Below are positions 8,083-15,342 of a DNA stretch of 16,890 nucleotides, in pieces. The stretch is from JBAYZQ01 sp041672385 (GTDB taxonomy: Bacteria; Spirochaetota; Spirochaetia; Sphaerochaetales; Sphaerochaetaceae), in contig JBAYZQ010000031.1 of NCBI GenBank assembly GCA_041672385.1, positions 1 to 16,890 on the forward strand, read 5' to 3'. The position numbers and the translations under genes were made by a program. Numbering within the stretch: position 1 is the first letter of the stretch; every line of letters starts with the position of its first letter. The notes under the pieces were generated by a model. It worked only from the letters and a program-made list of their open reading frames with translations. It did not search any database and was not told the origin of the DNA.

Positions 8083-9818
8083 TACTTAGCCTCCACTGTT
8101 GCTTTACTACTAAAAAGATCCTTAATAGAATTTTCAAGTTGTTTAAAGCTCCCACTTTCCATTTCAACATTATTCCAGTCAAGAAAATGTTGTCTCATCT
8201 GGTTAAAATACTGTCTAACTTCTTTTTTATCTTTCAAATTAAAATCACTTGTAAGAACTTCATATAAAAGATTGAATACTTCTTTTTGCCTTGATGGAAG
8301 AACAGCGGAGTCAACGGGGTCAAATGAATTCTGTTGTAAATAAACACTATCAAGCAATTCACCTTTTTGATAAATAATGTAATCATTCACACTTGTGCCT
8401 TCTTCTCCGACAACTTTCATCATTTGATTTATTTCATTTCCTCTAAACAAAATTGAACGGGCTTGTTCAACTTTTTTAGCTTCAATTATTCCTGGATATT
8501 TACTCCAAGATTCTAATGGGTTAATAGCAGGGTATTTACGAGCATCACTTCTTTCTCTTGAAAGTCCATGAAAAGCACCAACAACTTTAAGTGTAGCTTG
8601 AGTAACAGGTTCTTCAAAGTTACCTCCAGCAGGACTAACGGTTCCTCCAATTGTAACTGAGGCTATATCTCCGTTTTTAAGTCTTACCTTTCCAGCTCTT
8701 TCATAAAAAGAAGCAATTACAGATTCAAGATAAGCAGGGAAAGCTTCTTCTCCTGGAATTTCCTCCAGTCTTCCACTCATTTCTCTCATTGCCTGTGCCC
8801 AACGTGAAGTTGAATCAGCCAACAAAAGAACATCAAGTCCCATCTGTCTGTAATATTCGGCCATAGTAACAGCTGTGTAAACACTAGCTTCACGTGCTGC
8901 TACTGGCATGCTCGAAGTATTACAAATAATAATTGTTCTTTCCATAAGACTCTTCCCAGTTTTTGGATCAATTAATTCTGGAAACTCTTTAAGAACTTCA
9001 ACTACTTCTCCAGCTCTTTCACCACAGGCTGCAATTATTACTATATCAACATCAGCATTTCTACTTGTCATATGCTGCATTACTGTTTTTCCAGCTCCAA
9101 AAGGTCCAGGAACACAATAAGTTCCTCCTTTGGCTATTGGAAGGAAAGTATCAATTATTCTAACCTTTGTTACTAGAGTTTCATCTGGACGTAATCGTTC
9201 TTCATAGCATTTAATAGCTTTTTTAACAGGCCAGCTAAAGACCATTGAAAGACTTTTATCTTGCCCTTTTTCATCAGTAATGACAGCCACTTCAGCTCTA
9301 ACATTATAAATACCTTTTTTGACAATACTTTTTACAGTCCAAGTTCCTTCAAAATTAAAAGGTACCATAATTTTATGAGTAAATTGTCCCTCAGGGACTG
9401 TACCAATACAACTTCCAGCTTCAATTTTATCATTAGCCTTTGCAATTGGAGTAAAATCCCAATCTTTATCTGGAATTGGATCAAGGTAAACACCCCTTTG
9501 AAGGAAAAATCCACATTTTTCAGCCAATTTTGGCAATGGGTTTTGTAATCCATCATAAATTTGTGTCAACAATCCAGGACCAAGTTCAACACTTAATAAT
9601 TCTCTGGAGAATTCGACTTCATCCCCTACTGCAATTCCGTTGGTCATCTCAAAGATTTGCATACTTGCAATATTTGAGTTAATTCTTATTACCTCACCCT
9701 TAAGACGGATTGAACCCAATGAAATATAACCAACCTCATTTTTAGCAATTGAACCATCAAATTCAACTGTAACCATGTTCCCATTAACACCGGTTACACG
9801 CCCTTTGTTTTTTTCCAT
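8082..9818 (-). CDS. ntpA: V-type ATPase subunit A (catalytic)
   Basis: Subunit A carries the ATP-hydrolysing sites of the soluble V1/A1 head. The 578-aa length is typical. The P-loop is GPFGAGKT at 238-245, followed by CGERAGE at 265-271 holding the catalytic glutamate, and a Walker B segment VLLLADSTSRWAQA. The stretch from about 110 to 200 (RGVYLDPIPDKDWDF onwards) is the non-homologous insert that separates V/A-type A subunits from F-type beta subunits. MSGRLEEIPGEEAFPAYL and GTVSPAGGNFEEPVTQ are also characteristic. It follows the DUF2764 gene by 13 bases and overlaps B. Direction, ATP-driven pumping or synthesis, cannot be told from sequence. Confidence 0.97.
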   Translation of the reverse strand: MEKNKGRVTGVNGNMVTVEFDGSIAKNEVGYISLGSIRLKGEVIRINSNIASMQIFEMTNGIAVGDEVEFSRELLSVELGPGLLTQIYDGLQNPLPKLAEKCGFFLQRGVYLDPIPDKDWDFTPIAKANDKIEAGSCIGTVPEGQFTHKIMVPFNFEGTWTVKSIVKKGIYNVRAEVAVITDEKGQDKSLSMVFSWPVKKAIKCYEERLRPDETLVTKVRIIDTFLPIAKGGTYCVPGPFGAGKTVMQHMTSRNADVDIVIIAACGERAGEVVEVLKEFPELIDPKTGKSLMERTIIICNTSSMPVAAREASVYTAVTMAEYYRQMGLDVLLLADSTSRWAQAMREMSGRLEEIPGEEAFPAYLESVIASFYERAGKVRLKNGDIASVTIGGTVSPAGGNFEEPVTQATLKVVGAFHGLSRERSDARKYPAINPLESWSKYPGIIEAKKVEQARSILFRGNEINQMMKVVGEEGTSVNDYIIYQKGELLDSVYLQQNSFDPVDSAVLPSRQKEVFNLLYEVLTSDFNLKDKKEVRQYFNQMRQHFLDWNNVEMESGSFKQLENSIKDLFSSKATVEAK

Positions 9819-9831
9819 AATCCTACTCCAA

Positions 9832-10395
9832 TCAATTATTGTAAATCACGCTCTGCATATTTGAAAAAAGCCTTTTGTATTCGGCAGATCCATCCATTGC
9901 AGAAAATTGTATTTTCCTATTTAACAGCTGTAACTTTATAACATAACCTGCTAAGGCCATTTTATCAAAAGTATGCAATCCTATCATTTGATCAATTTCT
10001 TTATACATAAATTCTAAAAGATTTAATTCAGCTTCAAGAGGATTATTAACCTCGAGTTCTGTACCTTCACCTAAAGCCTTAGTTACTGCTTGGTTAACTA
10101 CATTTACTATACGGTTTTCTCTAGAACTTTCAAAATCATCTTTAGGTTTTTCTTTACCCAGTTTTTTTGATCTTTGAAGTGTAAGTTCCTCAGAAAGTTG
10201 ATTATAAAAGAAAGCCCATTGTTTTAAAAACTTAGTCCCAGAAGCTTCATCTAATTTTATTTTTTTTAACCACTCAAAATCTTTTTCAGAAACATTTGAT
10301 TGGCATAAAGACAAAAATTTGTCATACGACATAACATCAGAGTCACTAAATTGAAGCATTGGGAGACTTGTCATTAGATAATAATAATTTGACAT
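9832..10395 (-). CDS. DUF2764 family V-ATPase-operon protein, possible stalk subunit
   Basis: The 187-aa protein begins MSNYYYLMTSLPMLQFSD, which I recognise as the start of the DUF2764 family, found between subunits E and A in V-ATPase operons of spirochaetes, Chlamydia and Bacteroidetes. It is hydrophilic, with no membrane segment or signal peptide, and is predicted mostly helical; residues 60-110 are charged (SKKLGKEKPKDDFESSRENR). It lies 16 bases after ntpE and 13 before ntpA, so it is surely co-transcribed with the ATPase. The operon lacks a recognisable subunit C, which joins the rotor shaft to the K ring, and the YYYL..SLP opening resembles that expected for C-like proteins. It may take that place. 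This is an inference; the function of the family was not, to my knowledge, settled by experiment. Confidence 0.85.
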   Translation of the reverse strand: MSNYYYLMTSLPMLQFSDSDVMSYDKFLSLCQSNVSEKDFEWLKKIKLDEASGTKFLKQWAFFYNQLSEELTLQRSKKLGKEKPKDDFESSRENRIVNVVNQAVTKALGEGTELEVNNPLEAELNLLEFMYKEIDQMIGLHTFDKMALAGYVIKLQLLNRKIQFSAMDGSAEYKRLFSNMQSVIYNN

Positions 10396-10411
10396 CTTTC
10401 CTCCACTTTTC

Positions 10412-10969
10412 TTAAAGAACTAATTTCCCGAGATAAGGTTTGAGCATTTTGGCTACTTGCTCTTCCGTAAAATCAAAATAACCAGAACCATCTTTCTCTA
10501 AAAGCTTAAAACCATCACCACTACCAAGTGTTTTTAGTACTAACCCTTTGCTAATTTCTTTTGAAAGACTGTTTTTTAGGCCCTGAGTTACCTTTTTAAC
10601 TTCAATTTCATATTTTGCAGGTTCTTCTTCTTTTATTGCAGCTAAAATTAGTTTTGCCAAGGCCTCAGAATCAAAAACCTCTTCACATTCTTTTGATAGA
10701 AGATTTTCAAATATTTTATTAAGTTCAATTTTCAAGGAAAGAACAAAGTCCCTAGAAGCCTGTTTAACTGAAGCTAAAGAGCCTTCTTTTTCAATAGCAG
10801 CTTCCTTTTGGGCATCATCAATTATTTTTTTACTTTGAGCTTTTGCTTCATCAACGAGCCTTTTAGCTTCTTGTTTTCCCTGATTAATAATTATTTCTTT
10901 TTGCTTATTTGCTTCCTCTATTCCATCATGTTTAATAGAAGCGACTAAATCTTGAATTTGTAATTCCAT
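10412..10969 (-). CDS. ntpE: V-type ATPase subunit E (peripheral stalk)
   Basis: Subunit E is half of the peripheral stalk that holds the head still against the membrane stator. The 185-aa protein has a long charged helix in its N-terminal half (KHDGIEEANKQKEIIINQG onward to about residue 85, rich in K, E, A and Q), followed by a mixed C-terminal domain that would bind the top of the head. This layout matches E subunits; detailed similarity is weak, as usual for stalk proteins. It is the first gene of the operon. Its normal partner (subunit G/H, NtpF) is not encoded beside it. Three tandem GGTA units (10974-10985) before the ATG supply the ribosome binding site. Confidence 0.88.
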   Translation of the reverse strand: MELQIQDLVASIKHDGIEEANKQKEIIINQGKQEAKRLVDEAKAQSKKIIDDAQKEAAIEKEGSLASVKQASRDFVLSLKIELNKIFENLLSKECEEVFDSEALAKLILAAIKEEEPAKYEIEVKKVTQGLKNSLSKEISKGLVLKTLGSGDGFKLLEKDGSGYFDFTEEQVAKMLKPYLGKLVL

Positions 10970-10996
10970 TGCTTACCTACCTACCTTAAAACACTC

Positions 10997-11031
10997 ATTA
11001 TAATATATACTAAAAAGTTTATCCATTGCAA
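10997..11031 (-). promoter_or_regulatory. Probable sigma-70 promoter of the V-ATPase operon
   Basis: On the minus strand a perfect TATAAT (11002-10997) lies 28 bases before the ntpE ATG. The -35 is weaker: TGGATA at the standard 17-base spacing, or TTGCAA (11031-11026) if the overlapping TATATT is used as the -10 instead, with 18-base spacing. The exact start site is therefore open. Confidence 0.6.
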
Positions 11032-11212
11032 CACTAATAATGCATTGTTGAACAGTAGGTAATTTATTTAATTGATATAAACAATATATAGCAGAAATCT
11101 TTTTGAAATTTTTTTTTCTATTAAATGAAAAAATTTATTTTTGTTTATGAATATTTTCATAATTGGAAATTTTATGTAGATTTATTTTCTTTTATTAATA
11201 AATTTTATTTTA

Positions 11213-11226
11213 TGAAAACGTTTTCT
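11213..11226 (+). promoter_or_regulatory. cre/LacI-family operator palindrome
   Basis: TGAAAACGTTTTCT fits the CcpA/LacI-family cre consensus TGWAARCGYTWNCW at every position, and the inner 12 bases (11214-11225) are a perfect palindrome with the central CG typical of LacI-family sites. It ends 10 bases before the -35 of the starch operon promoter. Such a site suggests sugar-responsive control. The position upstream of the -35 leaves activation or repression open, and the regulator is not in the window. Confidence 0.75.
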
Positions 11227-11236
11227 TTAATTTTGA

Positions 11237-11265
11237 TTGACATAAGAATTCTTCCATTTTAACAT
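11237..11265 (+). promoter_or_regulatory. Sigma-70 promoter of the starch/maltodextrin operon
   Basis: A perfect -35 TTGACA (11237-11242) is followed after exactly 17 bases by the -10 TAACAT (11260-11265). The expected start is near 11272, leaving a short leader with the ribosome binding site AAGGAGA at 11281-11287, six bases before the ATG. It should drive the five plus-strand genes. Confidence 0.82.
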
Positions 11266-11292
11266 AAAGTTAAATCAAAAAAGGAGAAATGA

Positions 11293-12333
11293 ATGAAAAA
11301 AATACTAACTTTGGTTTTGATAGCATTACTATCTTTGAGTTTTATTTTTGCTGAAGCACAAGAAGAAAAACCTTCTGTGGTAGAAAAATCCGAAGAAACA
11401 AGTCTTTCTGAGATACAGGTTCAAAGACCTGAAAAGATCGTTGTTTATGCTCAAGTTCCAGAGGACTGGACCTTTCCTTGTCTATGGGCTTGGAGTAAAG
11501 ACGGACAAAATGCATTTGAAAATTGGCCAGGAAATCAAATGATTAAAGATGACAATAATCCTGGATGGTATTATACATATGTTCCAGGTTTTGTGGATAG
11601 TGTTATTGTAAATGCAAATGATGGATCAATTCAAACTTCTGATTATGCTATTGAAGGCAAAAACGCTTGGATTACAATTTCAAATCCTGAAACAGTATCA
11701 GTATCATTTGATTCTTTAACCGGCTCGACACTTCCTGAGTATTCTGAAATGTATTCTGTATTTGCCCAATTAGACCCAACTTGGGAAAATCCAAGCATCT
11801 GGGCTTGGGAAAATGAAACAGGAAAAAATGCCTTTAAAACCCGACCAGGAAGAGAAATGAAGCAAAATGCAGATGGCTTTTATAGTATGGATATACCTGT
11901 TTGGTGCGATAGTATAATAATTAATGCTAATGAAGGCCTTGTTCAAACCTCCGACATTAAAGATATTGATCCTTCTTCTGTTTGGCTAATAGTTGCACAA
12001 GATGCTACCTTTGAAGTTTCTTATGTCGATCCAAATGCTGTGATTGTTCCTGATATTAAGGTTTATGCTAAAGTCCCTTCTACTTGGGATTCCCCTTGCA
12101 TTTGGGCTTGGTCTCATCCAGATGGTACAAATGCCTTTGTAAATTGGCCTGGACAAGCTTTAGAAAAAACTGAAGACAATTGGTATGTAAGTGATGCACC
12201 TGGTTGGATAAATAGTGTTATAATCAATGGAAATGAAGGTTCCGTACAAACTTCTGATATAAGAATTGATAGTGGAAAAGACATATATATCACTGTTAAT
12301 GGACCTGATTCTTTTGAATTAAGCTATAAATAA
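11293..12333 (+). CDS. Secreted protein with three tandem CBM26-like starch-binding modules
   Basis: A hydrophobic signal peptide (residues 1-20 or 22, FAEA cleavage region, no lipobox cysteine) is followed by an acidic linker (23-47), then three repeats at about 49-139, 154-244 and 255-345 that fill the rest of the 346 aa. Each repeat has VYAxVPxxW-type opening, WAW (65-67, 170-172, 271-273), WPG or RPG (78-80, 184-186, 285-287), then NANDG/NANEG/NGNEG and QTSD (114-117, 218-221, 319-322). This pattern resembles the starch-binding CBM26 family, in which the aromatic residues contact glucan. No catalytic domain or membrane anchor is visible. The protein is therefore probably a periplasmic or released starch/dextrin-binding factor. 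It heads an operon with a sugar importer and an alpha-glucan hydrolase, which supports the substrate. The CBM family call is by motif recognition only. Confidence 0.82.
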   Translation: MKKILTLVLIALLSLSFIFAEAQEEKPSVVEKSEETSLSEIQVQRPEKIVVYAQVPEDWTFPCLWAWSKDGQNAFENWPGNQMIKDDNNPGWYYTYVPGFVDSVIVNANDGSIQTSDYAIEGKNAWITISNPETVSVSFDSLTGSTLPEYSEMYSVFAQLDPTWENPSIWAWENETGKNAFKTRPGREMKQNADGFYSMDIPVWCDSIIINANEGLVQTSDIKDIDPSSVWLIVAQDATFEVSYVDPNAVIVPDIKVYAKVPSTWDSPCIWAWSHPDGTNAFVNWPGQALEKTEDNWYVSDAPGWINSVIINGNEGSVQTSDIRIDSGKDIYITVNGPDSFELSYK

Positions 12334-12343
12334 TTAAAATTCG

Positions 12344-12365
12344 GGCAGTCTTATTACAGGCTGCC
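12344..12365 (+). other. Intercistronic stem-loop
   Basis: GGCAGTC (12344-12350) pairs with GGCTGCC (12359-12365), 7 bp with one G-U pair and an 8-base loop, between the starch-binding protein gene and the solute-binding protein gene. No T-run follows, so it is unlikely to be a full terminator. It may protect the 3' end of the upstream message or partly attenuate, giving more of the first protein than of the transporter. Confidence 0.5.
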
Positions 12366-12383
12366 TATTACTAGTAAGGAAAA

Positions 12384-13607
12384 ATGGTTATGAAACGAAA
12401 ACATTTAACAATTGTACTATTCTTAGTTCTTGCAACTATATTATCTCTATCTTGTTCAAAACAAAAAGATGAGAATAGCCCTATAACAATCACGATCTGG
12501 CATGATAAAGAAGATGTAGTTGTTGATGTAATCAAACAAGCACTAGAACCACTTTCTCCAGATATTGTTGTAAATTTTGAAAGAAAAGCTAGTCTTGCTG
12601 AAACTTTAAAATTAGTTGGTAACAATCCTCAAACAGCTCCTGATATGTATCTTTATGCTCATGATAAAATTGGAGTATATGTAGAAATGGGAATTTTGGA
12701 ACCCATTACCAACCTAGTTAATTCTGAAAGTATTGAAACCTTAGTTCCTATGACAAAAACAGCAGCTACCTATAAAGGAAAGATTTATCAACTTCCCATA
12801 TATTTTGAGACCCTTCTATTTTTGTACAATAAGAAATATATGAAACCTGAAGAGGTCCCTTCTACTACCGATGAACTACTTACTTATGTTCAAAATAAAA
12901 CAAAATATGGTCATTTTGGTTATATTGAACAACACTCCACTCCATATTATTTTGGCCCTTGGATAAATGGATTTGGAGGAAAAGTAATTGATGAAGAGGG
13001 AAATCCCTGTCTTGATAGCAAAGAAACGCTTCAGGCTCTTGCCTATCATCTAAAATTTGTGAAGTACATGCCAGATGAAACTGAGTATGCCACTGTCAAT
13101 ACACTTTTCTCTGAAGGAAAAGCACATACAACAATTGGAGGACCATGGTTAATACCAACTATAAAAAAAGCTGGTATTGATGTAGGAATTGCGAATATGC
13201 CAATTATTAATCAAACCGGAAAACCTCTCACACCATATTTGGGAGTTCAAGGGTTTCAAGTATTAAAAACTGGAGTTCAAAATCCTGAAAAAAAAGAAGC
13301 TATTATCAAAATTCTCCAAATACTTTCAAGTGAAGAGGTGGAAATAAAATTAGCTTTAGCTAGTGGTTGTGCACCTGCTCGCGAAGGTTGTTATTCATAT
13401 GACAGCATTAAAAATGATGAAATCGTAATGGCAATGAGAAACACTGCTGAAAATGCAGTTCCAATGCCAAACATACCTGAGATGGACGTAATGTGGACAG
13501 TAACAGGAAATCTTCTTACAGCTGTCAATATGTCAGGAAAAGACATTGAAACTTCGGCAAAACAAGCTCAAGAAAAAGCTCTTAGTCTTATTGAGAATAT
13601 GAAATAA
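12384..13607 (+). CDS. ABC transporter sugar-binding lipoprotein (MalE-like, family 1)
   Basis: This is the extracytoplasmic receptor of a maltose/maltodextrin-type importer. An N-terminal hydrophobic segment ends in LSLSC (C24), a relaxed lipobox of the kind accepted in spirochaetes, so it is probably a lipid-anchored protein. The mature part shows ITIWHDKEDVVVDVIKQAL, APDMYLYAHDKIGVYVEMGI and a GGPWLIPTIKKAGIDVGIA segment, all usual in family 1 sugar-binding proteins; 407 aa is the normal size. The first ATG (12384) is only three bases after AAGGA; the second (12390, M3) is nine bases away and gives a start MKRKHLTIV, so 12390 is probably the real start. The stop overlaps the next gene as TAATG. 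Substrate specificity is inferred from the operon, not from residues. Confidence 0.9.
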   Translation: MVMKRKHLTIVLFLVLATILSLSCSKQKDENSPITITIWHDKEDVVVDVIKQALEPLSPDIVVNFERKASLAETLKLVGNNPQTAPDMYLYAHDKIGVYVEMGILEPITNLVNSESIETLVPMTKTAATYKGKIYQLPIYFETLLFLYNKKYMKPEEVPSTTDELLTYVQNKTKYGHFGYIEQHSTPYYFGPWINGFGGKVIDEEGNPCLDSKETLQALAYHLKFVKYMPDETEYATVNTLFSEGKAHTTIGGPWLIPTIKKAGIDVGIANMPIINQTGKPLTPYLGVQGFQVLKTGVQNPEKKEAIIKILQILSSEEVEIKLALASGCAPAREGCYSYDSIKNDEIVMAMRNTAENAVPMPNIPEMDVMWTVTGNLLTAVNMSGKDIETSAKQAQEKALSLIENMK

Positions 13608-14506
13608 TGAAACTTAAAAAAAATGACTCATTTAAATGTTATTTAATTTCTTCCCCATCTTTGGCCTTAATTGCTCTTATAGTGGTGTTCCCAATAATTT
13701 ATACCTTTTATATATCTTTAACCAATATGAATACCTATCATTGGTTTAATCCTGAAATTATTGGGTTTAAGAATTATAAGCAGGCACTTTTTGTAATGGA
13801 TTCTGGATTTTTAAAAGCAATTTTTATTACAATTGTTTGGACTGCAGTAAATATGGTTTTTCAGATGGTAATTGCTTTTAGTATTGCCAGTTTACTGAAT
13901 TCTCCTTTACTTAAATATAGAAGACTTTATAAAACAATTTTGATGTTTCCTTGGGCTATGCCAGGATATGTTTCAATTCTTTTATGGAAAACGGGAATGT
14001 TTAATTCTCAATTTGGACTTCTTAATCAATGGTTAACCAAATTAGGATTTTCTTCTATTAGGTGGTTAGCAAGTGATCTTTCTGCCTTTATTTGTTGTAC
14101 TGTTGTAAACTTATGGTTAGCTTTACCATTTATGATAATGATTATCGATGGTGGTTTACAAAGTATAGATCGTTCTTTTTATGAAAGTGCAACCATGGAT
14201 GGTGCTTCTACTTTTTGCAAAGCTGTAAAAATTACAATACCTTGCCTTAAACCTATTATTGGACCAGCGGTGATTATTACTTTATTTACAACCTTTAAAC
14301 AGTTTGACATTATTTATCTTATGACTCGTCAACCTGGTTCACAAACAGGTTCAACGATACAAACTATTATAACTTATGCTTATGAAAATGCTTTTATTTC
14401 CAATAATTATGGCTATTCATCTTCTATTTCAATTATAATTTTTATAATGTTAATGGTTTTCGCTCGTTTTTCATTGTTTACCAATAAAAAGGAGGAAGCA
14501 CTTTGA
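13607..14506 (+). CDS. ABC sugar transporter permease (MalF/UgpA-like)
   Basis: One of two inner-membrane permeases of the importer. The 299 aa hold about six membrane helices (around 15-38, 70-97, 107-128, 157-180, 216-234, 268-290). The cytoplasmic loop YESATMDGASTFCKAVKITI (192-211), followed by PCLKP, is the EAA motif that docks with the ATPase. It lacks the large periplasmic P2 domain of E. coli MalF (514 aa), as is usual outside enterobacteria. It overlaps the binding-protein gene by one base (TAATG) and the next permease by four (TTGA), indicating coupled translation. Confidence 0.93.
   Translation: MKLKKNDSFKCYLISSPSLALIALIVVFPIIYTFYISLTNMNTYHWFNPEIIGFKNYKQALFVMDSGFLKAIFITIVWTAVNMVFQMVIAFSIASLLNSPLLKYRRLYKTILMFPWAMPGYVSILLWKTGMFNSQFGLLNQWLTKLGFSSIRWLASDLSAFICCTVVNLWLALPFMIMIIDGGLQSIDRSFYESATMDGASTFCKAVKITIPCLKPIIGPAVIITLFTTFKQFDIIYLMTRQPGSQTGSTIQTIITYAYENAFISNNYGYSSSISIIIFIMLMVFARFSLFTNKKEEAL
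14491..14505 (+). promoter_or_regulatory. Ribosome binding site and TTG start of the second permease
   Basis: A strong GGAGGA (14491-14496), inside the last codons of the first permease gene, lies six bases before a TTG codon (14503-14505) that overlaps the TGA stop. The next in-frame ATG is far inside the protein (M70), after the first membrane helix, so the TTG is very probably the start. Confidence 0.8.
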
Positions 14507-15339
14507 AGAAAAAAAATCCCCTTAAAATTTTCACAATCAATATATTTTTCATCATAGCTTGTTTTTTTGCTTTGTTACCCATTCTTTATGCTTTTTCTCT
14601 TTCTTTAAATGCAAATAGCAGTATATTATCCTCTGATTTTTCTTTTATACCAAAAGTTCTTTCTTTGAAAAATTACAAAGCTGTATTTGTGGAAAAGCCA
14701 GTAATTATGTGGTTTTTAAACACTTTTAGCTTAGCTTTCTTTACTGTGATTTTATCCCTTTCGGTTTCTATACCTGCAGCTTATATGTTTTCAGAATTTT
14801 CTTTCAAAGGCAAAAAACCAATAATAAGAATTTTAATTTTATTATATTCTTTCCCTTCAATTCTTTCCATGTTTGCAATTTATAAACTTCTTTCAAATTT
14901 GAATCTTATTAATACCCGAATTGGACTTGTTATTGTGTACACGGGGACAATGGCTATCTTTGGTTTAATAAATATGAAAGGTTATTTTGATACAATTCCT
15001 AATGAAATTGAAGATGCGGCTAGATTAGATGGGGCATCAGATTTTATGGTGGTAAGAAAGATTATAATTCCCCTTGCAAGACCTTCAATCATCGTAACTG
15101 GGATACAAGTTTTAATATACGTGTGGAATGAATATATTTTTGCTATTAATTTTATGACAGGTTCTGATAAGTTTACTCTTGCCAGTGGATTATATACTAT
15201 GCAGGCTACTGAGAAGAGTGGTTCTTGGGCTGTGTTTTCTGCAGCCTCAATTGTAATTTCAATTCCAATTCTTACTATATTTTTCCTTTCTCAAAAATAT
15301 ATGATAAGTGGACTTACCTCCGGAGGAGTAAAAGGATAG
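14503..15339 (+). CDS. ABC sugar transporter permease (MalG-like)
   Basis: The second inner-membrane permease of the importer, 278 aa, close to the usual MalG-family length. Six membrane helices are visible, the first at about 10-33 (TINIFFIIACFFALLPILYA). The EAA loop reads IEDAARLDGASDFMVVRKII (169-188), ending IPLARP (189-194). It ends GGVKG, like many MalG homologues. Translation starts at a TTG supported by a strong ribosome binding site. Only three bases separate it from the alpha-glucosidase-type gene. No ATP-binding subunit is encoded up to the window edge, so a shared ATPase of the MalK/MsmX type probably acts from elsewhere. Confidence 0.93.
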   Translation: MKKKNPLKIFTINIFFIIACFFALLPILYAFSLSLNANSSILSSDFSFIPKVLSLKNYKAVFVEKPVIMWFLNTFSLAFFTVILSLSVSIPAAYMFSEFSFKGKKPIIRILILLYSFPSILSMFAIYKLLSNLNLINTRIGLVIVYTGTMAIFGLINMKGYFDTIPNEIEDAARLDGASDFMVVRKIIIPLARPSIIVTGIQVLIYVWNEYIFAINFMTGSDKFTLASGLYTMQATEKSGSWAVFSAASIVISIPILTIFFLSQKYMISGLTSGGVKG

Positions 15340-15342
15340 TTT

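Larger units (their letters stand above)
10970..11292. other. Divergent intergenic regulatory region between the V-ATPase and starch operons
   Basis: This 323-base gap between divergent genes is very AT-rich, with T runs around 11107-11118 and A/T tracts up to 11212. It holds a leftward promoter for the V-ATPase genes (near 10997-11031), a rightward promoter with a cre-like palindrome for the starch genes (11213-11265), and a 6-bp inverted repeat TATGAA-TATT-TTCATA at 11146-11161 of uncertain meaning. I found no small ORF with a good ribosome binding site and no RNA gene in it. Confidence 0.75.

Noticed and set aside
9332..9556. 74-codon minus-strand frame
   Set aside because: It is out of frame inside ntpA, whose own frame is unbroken and conserved here.
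8064..9682. Several 66-95 codon plus-strand frames (e.g. 8064-8267, 8908-9120, 9261-9548, 9476-9682)
   Set aside because: They lie antisense within ntpA and ntpB, which are fully accounted for by family motifs; composition is that of reversed coding sequence.
11146..11161. TATGAA-TATT-TTCATA inverted repeat as a regulator site
   Set aside because: Six pairs made almost only of A/T in very AT-rich DNA are expected by chance; kept only as a remark in the intergenic entry.
12344..12365. Stem-loop as an intrinsic terminator
   Set aside because: The bases after the stem (TATTACTAG) are not a T-run, and the transporter genes downstream have no other visible promoter.
12371..12625. 84-codon minus-strand frame antisense to the sugar-binding protein start
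   Set aside because: The plus-strand frame has a signal peptide, ribosome binding site and family motifs; the antisense frame has none.
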